From a virus, in IMG/VR virus record IMGVR_UViG_3300009061_000003, positions 1 to 31,884 of that record: a stretch of DNA of 31,884 nucleotides; one strand, given 5' to 3'. Under the pieces are notes generated by a model that ran no database searches, was not told where the DNA came from, and saw nothing but the letters and a program-made list of their open reading frames with translations. A program made the translations under genes and the position numbers. This document shows positions 1 to 7,463 of the stretch, piece after piece (the first letter of the stretch is position 1; the number at the start of each line of letters is the position of its first letter).

Positions 1-160
1 TCTTGATGAGATTTTCGACTTCTTCTAGCCCTTCGACATCTTCCTTTGAAACATCTTCAGGTAGTTCATCTATTAACTCATCAATTGAGTTTTTTAACTT
101 GGCTAAAAAATCTGGATCCTTTAGCAGATCGGCCAAGTTTGGAATTTCTTCATCTGACAT
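1..160 (-). CDS. Acidic hypothetical protein, N-terminal part
   Basis: Minus-strand reading frame entering from the left edge, so only about 53 N-terminal codons are visible. The ATG at 160 follows a good ribosome binding site (AGGAAGAG). The product begins MSDEEIPNLADLLKDPDF and is rich in Asp and Glu. I do not recognise it. The preceding frame ends 15 nt upstream of this start, so the two are probably co-transcribed. Confidence 0.6.
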   Translation of the reverse strand, partial: MSDEEIPNLADLLKDPDFLAKLKNSIDELIDELPEDVSKEDVEGLEEVENLIK

Positions 161-175
161 ATCTCTTCCTTAATT

Positions 176-241
176 TTACGCGCTGGCCCCCTGTCCCGCC
201 GCTGCGTCGGCTTGCCCTTGATTCTCCACAGACTGTGGCAT
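176..241 (-). CDS. 21-codon ORF or C-terminal remnant of a gene
   Basis: A short frame, MPQSVENQGQADAAAGQGASA, ends in TAA just before the next gene. Its Ala/Gln/Gly-rich composition looks like the C-terminus of a phage protein, but a TGA lies two codons before the ATG. It may be the tail of a gene cut by the HNH-like gene immediately upstream, or chance. Low confidence. Confidence 0.25.
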   Translation of the reverse strand: MPQSVENQGQADAAAGQGASA

Positions 242-269
242 CCATCAACAAGCCTTTCCATTTTAAAAA

Positions 270-806
270 CTACCAGTTCTTAATTTCTTCTTTAAGTTGT
301 TCTAATGTAATTGAACAATCTGCACTTTTTGCTGCATTTTGCTTGAAATACAAAAATTCACAATTTGCAGGATGCCCTATGACTTTTGGATCAATATTGT
401 TTTCAAACCCATACTTAATTGAAATTCTATGATCTTTAACTACTCCCAGGATATTGGTTTCTCGATTGTAGAATCCTCTGGAACACAATAAATTATATCC
501 TCTGACCTTTCGTAAATCGTTATTAGTAAATTCAAATCCTGCAAGATATCTATATTGTGTTATGGTTCCTTCAAACAAAGGAGTTAGCGATAATTCTTGT
601 TTTTCAGCGGCGACTAAAATTTGATATGATAGATACGTGTTTAGGTCTCGTACTGAGTCCTTCAATGCTCTACGTTGTTGTTCAACTTTTTTCCATTGCT
701 TTCGCTCGACAAGCGTTTGTTTCTTTCGAACACTATTGCTTGGAGCAGGCGGCAATGATTTCAACTTTAATCGTTGCTTTTTAATCTTTTTGATAGTTTC
801 TTGCAT
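270..806 (-). CDS. HNH-like endonuclease domain protein
   Basis: 178 aa. The N-terminal half (about 1-75) is Lys/Arg/Gln-rich and probably helical. The C-terminal part carries VVKDHRISIKYGFENN followed by DPKVIGHPANCEFLYFKQN. This D-H...N...H spacing is typical of small phage HNH endonucleases (beta-beta-alpha-metal fold). I see no zinc-binding CxxC pairs, so it may be a stripped-down or degenerate member. It sits between the giant RNA region and an interrupted-looking ORF tail. Likely a free-standing homing endonuclease; function inferred from the motif only. Confidence 0.55.
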   Translation of the reverse strand: MQETIKKIKKQRLKLKSLPPAPSNSVRKKQTLVERKQWKKVEQQRRALKDSVRDLNTYLSYQILVAAEKQELSLTPLFEGTITQYRYLAGFEFTNNDLRKVRGYNLLCSRGFYNRETNILGVVKDHRISIKYGFENNIDPKVIGHPANCEFLYFKQNAAKSADCSITLEQLKEEIKNW

Positions 807-840
807 TGTATTTTTCTAAGATAATAAATGTGGAAATAAT

Positions 841-2345
841 GAGATTACTTAATTTCCATAACCGACTTTGGACCGTACCCTAACCGTTGCATGGTTGGTT
901 AATCCGTTATCCACATACCAGCTTCATCAGCTTGGCAGTATCGATCAACGCTGCCTTTTTTACCGTGTGGCGGTTCACGGGTCATATGTTGCTACTCGTC
1001 CTTTGATCTTCCGCCTGCCTTGCGGGCAGTTCAGAGGCGCTAACCCCTTACGTCTTCTCTCGAAACAACTACCTTTGCCTTGCGAGCATCAGTAGACCAA
1101 ATTCACCGAAGTGTTTGGTATTAAGCGTCTTTAACAACATACCGGAGCAGTCTTTCGCTTTAATCATATGCAATGAAGGGAATTGAACCCTCAACATCAA
1201 GTTCTGAAGACTTGTGCTCTACCTTTGAGCTACAGTTGCGATTTCTACAACATTCGATGTGCTACTCCAGTTGCTTCAACCTCTTTTGGAGGTCAAAATA
1301 CAACACACCGACTATCTTTCTCCTTGCGGGATACTCGACCGTATTTCAAGTTTCCGTCTTTATACTTTGCCTTCAACTCTAATACTGCCACTTTGCCTTT
1401 GCCTGCCAGCTCAGACTAGGTGACTACCTGTTAGTTTTCAGCATTTGTTAGTTTGGTATGTTATAAGAGGACGCCACCACAGCGTTTAGGACTCAGCGAT
1501 CGCCTCTGTCCATATCCTTTCGGACTTATAACACTAACTTACTGCCTACCGCCATCCCACTGACGGGGTTTGCTTTCGCCTCATTGTGCGAGTCAAACCT
1601 AACCCAGGCTTGCATGGCTTAGTCTCTTTCGATCCCCGGGGGCGTGTAGACCTCCCCCATTACCTCTTGGTTACCCAAGGGCAAGTATCCATGCTTTTAT
1701 TCTGTTGCTGGATTCTTGGTGAGGCGCTAACCTCGTTCTTTGTTTACGCATCTAACATAACTACCCAGATGCAACCAGCTGAATTCTCTCCGACTGCCGA
1801 AACAGTCGGGACAGGTATTTGGCTCAAGGCCTGGATCTGTCAACTCCATGGTCCGTCTAATGCTATCACGGCTTTCCGATAGCTACGATGTCGATGCTTA
1901 GCCGATCTATGTTATCATCAAACAAAGGGACCTAACTGAAGTCTTGACTAGTGAGTACGCAGGGTTATTTGCGACATGTTTTGTGTAAGCAAAGGGAAAG
2001 GAAAACAAACATCCCTGCGCACACAGTAGTCAAGACCTATGTCTTGTCATTCAGCTATAGTAGCTTTCAGGCTTATAATACCCTTGAGACTTGGGTTCAG
2101 CTAGTATTATGCCGGCCTACTTCCGTAAAACTCAATGGAAGCTACTACACGTAAATGACAAGACCATATTTTGCTGTCATCGGAAATACATTTTCAGCTA
2201 CGCACCACTCGCATCTTGATATTATCTCAACGTTTTGACTGTATAGTGTTTTCAACACAGCGCGGGATTTTCCCCTTCAGGCCCGACGCAGCGGATTATC
2301 CTGTGTTACTATAACCAGGCAGTGCGCATGTGGAAATGTATTTCC
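841..2345 (-). ncRNA. Giant structured RNA region (GOLLD-like candidate)
   Basis: About 1.5 kb without a convincing protein gene. It holds many long, nested perfect inverted repeats: 2182-2193 with 2334-2345 (12 bp), 2041-2051 with 2154-2164 (11 bp) enclosing 2060-2068 with 2137-2145 (9 bp, one wobble), 1941-1950 with 2027-2036 (10 bp) enclosing 1958-1964 with 2013-2019 (7 bp), 1790-1796 with 1803-1809 (7 bp), 1460-1467 with 1525-1532 (8 bp). A tRNA-like element (1170-1239, anticodon TCA) is embedded. Minus strand is inferred from that tRNA. GOLLD RNAs are known giant phage RNAs found near or around tRNA genes; assignment to that family is a guess from size and context, not from matched consensus. 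Exact ends are uncertain. Confidence 0.55.
1170..1239 (-). tRNA. tRNA-like, anticodon TCA (opal suppressor or Trp(UCA)?)
   Basis: D-arm GCTC/GAGC, a perfect anticodon stem CAAGT/ACTTG with loop CTTCAGA (U33, anticodon TCA), and T-arm GAGGG-TTCAATT-CCCTT. The acceptor stem is imperfect (GCAACTG against CATTGC needs a bulged C) and no CCA is encoded. It lies inside the structured RNA region. No tRNA-Trp(CCA) was found in the window, so this could be a Trp tRNA reading UGG and UGA, a UGA suppressor, or a tRNA-like domain of the large RNA. Confidence 0.5.
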
Positions 2346-2467
2346 TCTTGCGGTCTACTAAATTTTCAAAGAGCGTGTTGAACGTGTGTCTGTGTTACTG
2401 CTCAACTTGTTTTACCAATATAGCATTAGTATGTATGCGTGTCAATACTTTTTTTCAAAAAAATATG

Positions 2468-2474
2468 ATAAATA
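2468..2474 (+). promoter_or_regulatory. T4-type late promoter core (ATAAATA)
   Basis: ATAAATA on the plus strand, about 58 nt before the start of the plus-strand GIY-YIG gene. It is the only clear late-promoter motif assigned to the plus strand here. Confidence 0.45.
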
Positions 2475-2532
2475 TTTGTGTAGTTCGCGGACGGGCATCC
2501 CAACTACCCTATCGCTTACAGGAGCAACAGCA

Positions 2533-3162
2533 ATGAATATTTATCATCAGCCGTACACTTACCTGATTGGGTGGTCTAATCGTGACCGCTGGTATTACGG
2601 AGTCCGTTACGGTCAAAATTGTCATCCAAATGATTTATGGAAAACTTATTTTACCTCGTCAAAGTTAGTGGAACAAGAACGTCTTATGTTTGGAGAACCA
2701 GATATAATCGAAGTTCGTCGCGTATTTGATAGTCCACAAAAAGCGATGCTGTGGGAAGATAAGGTTCTAAAATTGTTGCAGGTTGATCAATCAAAACGGT
2801 GGATCAATGAGCGAGCTGGTAGTTGGCCGCTTGCGATAATGAGTGAGCAGGTAAAGAGTAAAATTTCTACTGCCCGTAAAGGAACACGGCACTCTGAAGA
2901 TACTAAAAAGAAGATGTCGGTGGCTCACACAGGAAAAGTATTGAGCAAGGAAACGAAGGAACGAATGAGTGAAGTGCGGCGCGGTATGAAACGAGGTCCG
3001 ATGTCCGAAGAACAAAAACGAGCCATTTCTGCTACAAAAAAGGGTAATCCTGGACCAACAAAATCTGAAGAAACTAAGAAAAAAATTGCTGAGTCTCTAC
3101 GTGGCAGAAAACATTCGGAAGAAGCTAAGGCTAAGATGCGTGGTCCTCGTAAGTGCAGGTAA
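2533..3162 (+). CDS. GIY-YIG homing endonuclease with NUMOD3 repeats
   Basis: 209 aa. The N-terminal domain (about 6-95) has the GIY-YIG-like pattern YTYLIGW...WYYGVRYGQNCHPNDLW...YFTSSK, known from phage free-standing nucleases. From about residue 105 on it carries several NUMOD3-type DNA-binding repeats (HSEDTKKKMS, LSKETKERMS, MSEEQKRAIS, KSEETKKKIA, HSEEAKAKM). The ATG at 2533 is preferred over an earlier in-frame ATG because CAGGAG lies just upstream. It is the only confident plus-strand gene, facing its neighbour, which suggests independent insertion. Confidence 0.85.
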   Translation: MNIYHQPYTYLIGWSNRDRWYYGVRYGQNCHPNDLWKTYFTSSKLVEQERLMFGEPDIIEVRRVFDSPQKAMLWEDKVLKLLQVDQSKRWINERAGSWPLAIMSEQVKSKISTARKGTRHSEDTKKKMSVAHTGKVLSKETKERMSEVRRGMKRGPMSEEQKRAISATKKGNPGPTKSEETKKKIAESLRGRKHSEEAKAKMRGPRKCR

Positions 3163-3170
3163 GTCAACCA

Positions 3171-3200
3171 CTTTTTTCAACTTTTTTCAACTTTTTTCAG
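3171..3200. repeat. Three tandem 10-bp repeats
   Basis: CTTTTTTCAA is repeated three times (last copy ends CAG) between the convergent ends of the plus-strand GIY-YIG gene and the next minus-strand gene. The T runs could help end plus-strand transcription, but there is no hairpin. Confidence 0.6.
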
Positions 3201-3514
3201 TTTAGTTTGCGTTTTCTTTCTTCACGCATAGCTTCACGAATTTCATCAAAACTAACTTCATTGCCATGCTCGTCTACAAGATCTTCGAATAGACCTAGAT
3301 CATTTGCAAGGCGCAGAGCTGTTTCAGGATCTTCTTCAAACAGAGCCTCAAGATCAAGAGGCTCTGACTGTTCCATCAAAGTGCCGTCTTCAGCCATACG
3401 GGTGATATCGGCAAGCATCTCATCGAGTTCTTCCTGTGTTCCTTCGAAATTGTCAAAGGCGCCAGGTGCAATCTCAATGGTGTAGTTGGGTTTATCGTCT
3501 TTGCTATCTGTCAT
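3197..3514 (-). CDS. Conserved phage hypothetical protein
   Basis: 105 aa, very acidic. It contains NYTIEIAPGAFDNFEGTQEELDEM, a motif style I associate with small conserved phage proteins of unknown function, and ends in a basic tail (EERKRKLN). A TTG 12 codons upstream is possible, but ATG 3514 is the simplest start. Last gene of the 4499-3197 cluster. Confidence 0.7.
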   Translation of the reverse strand: MTDSKDDKPNYTIEIAPGAFDNFEGTQEELDEMLADITRMAEDGTLMEQSEPLDLEALFEEDPETALRLANDLGLFEDLVDEHGNEVSFDEIREAMREERKRKLN

Positions 3515-3574
3515 GTTGATCAATATAACGTAAAAAATGTTTGTCGTCAAACACTTACTTCATAGCAAAACGTC

Positions 3575-3802
3575 TTACTTGACCTTGACACGGACCACAG
3601 GAAAACTCCAACCACGAGACGGATTCTCGTTCCAGCCGACACCATATCCGTTTTTCAGTTCAACCCAGTAGTGCACATTCTTTTGCGGCCCTGGCCAACC
3701 ATAGCGGTATTCAGCAACCACTTCAACATCAGCATAACGATGTGCTCGCTCGGCAGTATGATAACGAGCAAACTCTTCGGGCATGGCGTCAATCAGTTTC
3801 AT
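3575..3802 (-). CDS. Hypothetical protein, aromatic-rich
   Basis: 75 aa, rich in Trp and Tyr (VHYWVELKNGYGVGWNENPSRGW). No domain recognised. Its ATG overlaps the stop of the SWIM-type gene upstream (ATGA junction), so it belongs to the same transcription unit. Confidence 0.7.
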   Translation of the reverse strand: MKLIDAMPEEFARYHTAERAHRYADVEVVAEYRYGWPGPQKNVHYWVELKNGYGVGWNENPSRGWSFPVVRVKVK

Positions 3803-4032
3803 GATGCAATCAGATCCACTGTTTCACCAATCATCTGTACATGCTTACACTTGCCACGAAACTTGAACCCAGGGCAGTCACAGGTAAAGCCCTTGGCAGT
3901 CATCGTGACGGTGTAAGTTTTGGGATCGGACTTTTTGCCACCTGCAAAATGCCACTCACCACCAAAGTTGAAATGTTTGTCGTAACGAACGCCAAGAGCA
4001 GGCTTATGAAACCGTGGGCCATATTTAGACAT
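3799..4032 (-). CDS. SWIM zinc-finger-like small protein
   Basis: 77 aa from MSKYGPRFHKP. The C-terminal FTCDCPGFKFRGKCKHV fits the SWIM pattern CxC...CxH, a zinc-binding module used for nucleic-acid or protein contacts. The start at 4032 is preferred over 4059 because it overlaps the upstream stop (ATGTCTAA). Target unknown. Confidence 0.75.
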   Translation of the reverse strand: MSKYGPRFHKPALGVRYDKHFNFGGEWHFAGGKKSDPKTYTVTMTAKGFTCDCPGFKFRGKCKHVQMIGETVDLIAS

Positions 4033-4189
4033 TAATTTCAGTCTCCATTTTCTCGACAAAATCGTCTACATAGCCCATTGTAGCATCAAAAACTGCAACT
4101 GCAACCAGAATCAGAACAACTGCTACGATCGCGAGATGGATAAATCCAGCGCGGCTACGTGCTTTGTAATGGCGTTCGGGCAACAGCAT
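4025..4189 (-). CDS. Small single-pass membrane protein
   Basis: 54 aa: a basic N-terminus (MLLPERHYKARSRAG), one strongly hydrophobic segment (FIHLAIVAVVLILVAVAVF), then an acidic tail. The start lies 7 nt after the upstream stop and the stop overlaps the next start. A longer frame upstream is a shadow of the neighbouring gene. Function unknown. Confidence 0.6.
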   Translation of the reverse strand: MLLPERHYKARSRAGFIHLAIVAVVLILVAVAVFDATMGYVDDFVEKMETEINV

Positions 4190-4196
4190 TGTTTGT

Positions 4197-4499
4197 TTAC
4201 GCCTCGAGTTGCTGGATAGCGCGGATGATCTTGCTCTGCATCTTGCGAGTACGACCCGTGTCAAAGTCATCAACGGTGCGGTCCTGGGGGAACACGATCT
4301 CAGCATTCGTGTAATCATACACCGCCTTGATCGCCAGCCAGCGAATGGCTGCTGCATTGTCTGCATCAGTTTCAAGGATATCATGCACACTCAGCGCACC
4401 CGTGTCAGGGTCGTATTCAAACGCAATGAGACGGACAACAGTCTCACCCACACGAGGCTCTTCTTTGGTGAAGATCACTTTGGTAACCGTTGCAAACAT
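4197..4499 (-). CDS. Hypothetical protein, first gene of a small operon
   Basis: 100 aa; includes VVRLIAFEYDPDTGALSV. No family recognised. Strong ribosome binding site (AAAGGAGAT) and a near-consensus sigma70 promoter just upstream (4526-4554). It leads a run of five overlapping or closely spaced genes down to 3197. Confidence 0.75.
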   Translation of the reverse strand: MFATVTKVIFTKEEPRVGETVVRLIAFEYDPDTGALSVHDILETDADNAAAIRWLAIKAVYDYTNAEIVFPQDRTVDDFDTGRTRKMQSKIIRAIQQLEA

Positions 4500-4525
4500 A
4501 TCATATCTCCTTTGCTTACATGTTT

Positions 4526-4554
4526 AATATAGCAAAGTGTCTTGGTGATGTCAA
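4526..4554 (-). promoter_or_regulatory. sigma70-type promoter
   Basis: On the minus strand TTGACA, a 17-nt spacer, then TATATT, placed just upstream of the 4499 start and just downstream of a terminator. This is what a host-polymerase (early) promoter should look like. Confidence 0.8.
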
Positions 4555-4565
4555 GCATTTAGTCG

Positions 4566-4590
4566 TAAAAAAGGGCCCGAAGGCCCTTCT
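4566..4590 (-). terminator. Rho-independent terminator
   Basis: Minus-strand hairpin AAGGGCC-TTCG-GGCCCTT followed by six T. It ends the transcript of the secreted-protein genes 5779-4611. Confidence 0.9.
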
Positions 4591-4610
4591 TTGTTTCATT
4601 GTCGTCGAAA

Positions 4611-5225
4611 TCACTGACGGCAAACTGCCTGGATTTCTGCGGTGCTGTAAGCATTTGCAACACGACGTGTGACGATGGGGACAATGTTTCCGTCACGACG
4701 TTCACAGGTTACTTCAAGCGCAGGGCGGCTGTCAGTCACATCGCTGCGACGTGGGGTGGTGTCGCTGGAATCAACCGCAGGCGTTGCTGTGGTGCAGGCG
4801 CCCATTGCAACCAGCGTTGCGCGGAGGCTTGCGTCAGTTGCACATGCGTGAAAGATTGCAGCTTGACGGGCAGAACCGTGTGGCATGTTCATCAGCTGAG
4901 CAATGAAGCCAACCTCTTCACGGCTGTTACAGTTGTTTTCAACGCGCCCGTTGGAATTGCTGAATCCGAAGCCAGGAACGCTGAATCCAGTGGAGCGACC
5001 GATGACACATGGTGCGGTGTGCATAGTGCTAGGTGCGCCGACGCTGGGCGTGTTGTTGGGTACGTCGCTGCCTTCAAACACAGTTTGGGGAACAGTGCTA
5101 CCTTCGATATTGATGATGGCTTGTGCACCACTTTGGGATTGTGAATCAGCATTGGCGCCAATACCGTTTGCAGATGCTGCATCGGTCATTACGACAACAG
5201 CGAGGATGGAAAGTGCATACTTCAT
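4611..5225 (-). CDS. Secreted conserved phage protein
   Basis: 204 aa. N-terminal signal peptide (MKYALSILAVVVMTDAASA). The mature part has SQSQSGAQAIINIEGS, then NNTPSVGAP and CVIGRSTG followed by a Gly/Phe stretch, RVENNC and paired cysteines. This architecture recurs in proteobacterial phages next to other secreted proteins, function unknown. A terminator follows directly. Confidence 0.7.
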   Translation of the reverse strand: MKYALSILAVVVMTDAASANGIGANADSQSQSGAQAIINIEGSTVPQTVFEGSDVPNNTPSVGAPSTMHTAPCVIGRSTGFSVPGFGFSNSNGRVENNCNSREEVGFIAQLMNMPHGSARQAAIFHACATDASLRATLVAMGACTTATPAVDSSDTTPRRSDVTDSRPALEVTCERRDGNIVPIVTRRVANAYSTAEIQAVCRQ

Positions 5226-5258
5226 GATAAATCTCTTCTGTTTGAATGGAGGTTGTTA

Positions 5259-5278
5259 GTCAGGCCCGGAGGCCTGAC
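5259..5278. repeat. Perfect intergenic hairpin
   Basis: GTCAGGCC and GGCCTGAC flank a 4-nt loop between two secreted-protein genes. No T tract follows on the minus strand, so it is more likely an RNA-processing or stability element than a terminator. Confidence 0.5.
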
Positions 5279-5296
5279 TGGTTGTTGTTTACTGGA

Positions 5297-5779
5297 TTAC
5301 CAGCGAGCGCTACCAAGAGCAACAAAGCCGCCCTGACCAAACGCTGAACCACCGCTGAGGCCAAGACCACCGCCCACGCCAACAGTGCCGAGGCCGTTGT
5401 CGATGACACGGTTTTCGGAAACCTGTTCGCTGAGGCTAAAGGTGTCGAGAGTCACGTCAACTTCGATGCCGTCAACACTGGTAAGGACGCCGCCATTGCG
5501 GTTGCCTTCCCAGATGTGTCCGTCAAGTTCATTGAAGGTAAGACCGCCAGAAACACCAGAAGAGTTCATTGCTCCGCTGAAGTTTTCAACACGGCTGTAG
5601 CCGTCCATTCCACCGAATGCAAGTCCGCCAGTTGCAGCAAGACCACCGCTTGTGGAATGAGAAGTTACTGCGCCAGAGACCTGACCAACAGCCATGTCGC
5701 CACAGAGGTTACATGTTGCAAGTGCAGGTGCTGCAAATGCGAGGGTAGCCGCAACTGCGGCAGTTGTGAGAAGTTTCAT
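5297..5779 (-). CDS. Secreted Gly-rich protein
   Basis: 160 aa. Clear signal peptide (MKLLTTAAVAATLAFAAPALA), then CNLCGD and a low-complexity Gly/Ser/Val-rich body (for example VGVGGGLGLSGGSAFGQGG). Ribosome binding site AAGGAA. It lies just upstream of another secreted protein, and the two probably act together in the periplasm or envelope. No family assigned. Confidence 0.7.
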   Translation of the reverse strand: MKLLTTAAVAATLAFAAPALATCNLCGDMAVGQVSGAVTSHSTSGGLAATGGLAFGGMDGYSRVENFSGAMNSSGVSGGLTFNELDGHIWEGNRNGGVLTSVDGIEVDVTLDTFSLSEQVSENRVIDNGLGTVGVGGGLGLSGGSAFGQGGFVALGSARW

Positions 5780-5921
5780 TGAAATTTCCTTTTCTTCAAA
5801 GTTAAGGGGTTATACCAGGCATAATTGCCTAGCTGAAATAAAGTAACAGACAAATGTGTTTAAACTTTGTTATATTAGGCTTATTTTGTAAACAGTTTTA
5901 TGCACAAGTGTTTTTTGTTGT
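5780..5921. other. AT-rich leader region, no gene seen
   Basis: About 140 nt upstream of the secreted Gly-rich gene. It probably holds its promoter, but I could not find a convincing -35/-10 pair. Confidence 0.35.
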
Positions 5922-5953
5922 AAAAAAGGAGGACCAGCCGAAGCTAGCCCTCC
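5922..5953 (-). terminator. Rho-independent terminator
   Basis: Minus-strand 11-bp stem (GGAGGGCTAGC with GCTGGTCCTCC, two wobbles, TTCG loop) followed by six T. It terminates the 6815-6077 unit after an untranslated stretch of about 120 nt that may itself be structured. Confidence 0.85.
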
Positions 5954-6076
5954 AAGTTGTTCGACCAGGCGACTCCAAGTGGGGGCTTGTTTATGAGCCT
6001 CCCGGTCACCTATCAATATAATGTAAGAATGTGTTGAAAGTAAGTTATTTTTCGTTGATTTTCAGCAACATACTGT

Positions 6077-6256
6077 TTACCGATTGCGCTGAATCATGAT
6101 GAAAACTGCTGGCATCGCGAACAAAAATACTGCTGGGTACCAGAGCCACATTCCTGAAATTAGTGCCTCAGGTATGAACATGAATACGAAGGCTACAATC
6201 ACGATATACTCTGCGCTGTCAACATATAGCTGCCAGATTTTAGAGAACAGGTTCAT
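6077..6256 (-). CDS. Small two-segment membrane protein
   Basis: 59 aa starting MNLFSKIWQLYVD. Two hydrophobic stretches (YIVIVAFVFMFIPEALI and WLWYPAVFLFAMPAVFIMI) are probably transmembrane helices. The ATG lies inside the end of the metallophosphoesterase gene, indicating translational coupling. Function unknown. Confidence 0.65.
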   Translation of the reverse strand: MNLFSKIWQLYVDSAEYIVIVAFVFMFIPEALISGMWLWYPAVFLFAMPAVFIMIQRNR

Positions 6257-6815
6257 CTGCAAACATCTCTCCAAATGTGCCAAGCTCTGGGAATCTGGCC
6301 CGGACTTCTTCTAGTTCAATCGGTCCACAATCTGTGTGTTCAATGCAGACGTTCTCAAACCGTGGATCCGGCTCATCGTTCTCCAAACGCACCAGGTTGC
6401 TGTGAGTGTGTCCATGCACAATGCCACGGCACCAGTGGTATGGAATACTCTCTGGATGGATTGGATAATGAGTGAGGATGAGATCGGCAACCTTGTGTGT
6501 GCCGCGCAGATCTTCAAAATACTCAGCGTAATCTTTCAGCTTGAAGATGTCATGGTTGCCGCGCAGCAAGATCTTCTTACCATGCAGTCCTTCCATGCAC
6601 TTGAGGCCTTTGCGTGGGATCGCTACATCTCCTAGATGGTAAACACGATCATTCGGCCGCACTCTTGAGTTCCAGGTCTCGCGAATGATCTCGTCACCTT
6701 CATCTGCAGAGCTCGCCCAGGGGCGAATTGGCTCGCCTGTTCTCATGTCCGTAAATTTCGTGTAGCAGCCGTGATGCCCAAAGTGGGTATCGCTTACTAG
6801 CCATGCTTTACTCAT
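6240..6815 (-). CDS. Metallophosphoesterase (calcineurin-like)
   Basis: 191 aa. Metal-binding motifs of the family in order: SDTHFGH (8-14), YHLGDVAIPRKG (about 59-70), LLRGNHD (about 83-89), ILTHYPIH (about 113-120), GIVHGHTH (about 131-138). Predicted two-metal phosphoesterase; the substrate (phosphomonoester, phosphodiester or nucleotide) cannot be told. Good ribosome binding site GGAAGAA. Such enzymes are common in large phages. Confidence 0.9.
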   Translation of the reverse strand: MSKAWLVSDTHFGHHGCYTKFTDMRTGEPIRPWASSADEGDEIIRETWNSRVRPNDRVYHLGDVAIPRKGLKCMEGLHGKKILLRGNHDIFKLKDYAEYFEDLRGTHKVADLILTHYPIHPESIPYHWCRGIVHGHTHSNLVRLENDEPDPRFENVCIEHTDCGPIELEEVRARFPELGTFGEMFADEPVL

Positions 6816-6837
6816 TGTTCTTCCATTCTAAAAATAA

Positions 6838-6869
6838 AAAGTATGCCCTAAAAAATCAAGGCATACTTT
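6838..6869 (-). terminator. Rho-independent terminator of the 12033-6902 operon
   Basis: 10-bp perfect stem (AAAGTATGCC with GGCATACTTT) and T-rich tail on the minus strand, just after the last gene of the long operon. A TTGATT...TATTTT pair overlaps it and might serve as promoter for the phosphoesterase gene. Confidence 0.8.
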
Positions 6870-6901
6870 AAAATTTGAGTTATTTTTAGCGCCTTTTCGA
6901 A

Positions 6902-7453
6902 TTATTCACCCCGTTCGTGAATCTTACGTGCAGTGCGCTTGCCGATATTTTGAAAAGCTTCGCCAAGGCTGGTGTAGGTCACATTCCACAGCCAAATTGC
7001 AGGTCGGCGGCTGACGTCCCAGACAAAGCTGAACGGCCACATACCAACCCAAGTGCCTAGACGCTCTTTATGCTGGTATGCATTGTACTCATAGTTTGAG
7101 CTCTCCAGATAGGCTTCGAAACTGTTGTCGCCATTCTGGTTTTTATGAGCCCAATCGTTATATTCACGCAGGATAATCTCTCTATTCTTGCGAATAAAGT
7201 CTGGCCATTTCCATACCGCGGTGTATGCTGCACCTACTGCAATGTAGATGATAATGGCCCCAACAATCATCAGCGGATTGGCTGTGAATGTGGCCCAGAT
7301 TGGAACGCCAAATCCCCAACTCAGTGTAATGAGTCCAATGACAAAGGTTGCCACTGACATCAGCGCGCTATCCATTTCTGCGGCAATGATGCCGGCGGCG
7401 ACGAACACGCCCAAACCAGCCAATGCCAATAGTCCAAATTCTAGAATACCCAT
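6902..7453 (-). CDS. Membrane protein, last gene of early operon
   Basis: 183 aa with about three hydrophobic segments in the first 85 residues (LLALAGLGVFVAAGIIAA, VATFVIGLITLSWGFGV, MIVGAIIIYIAVGAAY), then a Trp/Tyr-rich soluble part (WVGMWPFSFVWDV). Strong ribosome binding site AAGGAGT. Conserved-looking phage inner-membrane protein of unknown role. Confidence 0.7.
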   Translation of the reverse strand: MGILEFGLLALAGLGVFVAAGIIAAEMDSALMSVATFVIGLITLSWGFGVPIWATFTANPLMIVGAIIIYIAVGAAYTAVWKWPDFIRKNREIILREYNDWAHKNQNGDNSFEAYLESSNYEYNAYQHKERLGTWVGMWPFSFVWDVSRRPAIWLWNVTYTSLGEAFQNIGKRTARKIHERGE

Positions 7454-7463
7454 TGTTTACTCC

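Noticed and set aside
841-2330. Several plus-strand frames of 60-100 codons in the giant RNA region
   Set aside because: They cross the stems, lack ribosome binding sites and have no recognisable domains.
2386-2532. Longer start for the plus-strand GIY-YIG gene
   Set aside because: No ribosome binding site there, whereas ATG 2533 follows CAGGAG and begins the conserved domain.
4025-4390. 121-codon version of the small membrane protein gene
   Set aside because: The first 67 codons are the shadow of the 4197-4499 gene; the start at 4189 fits the junction with the upstream stop.
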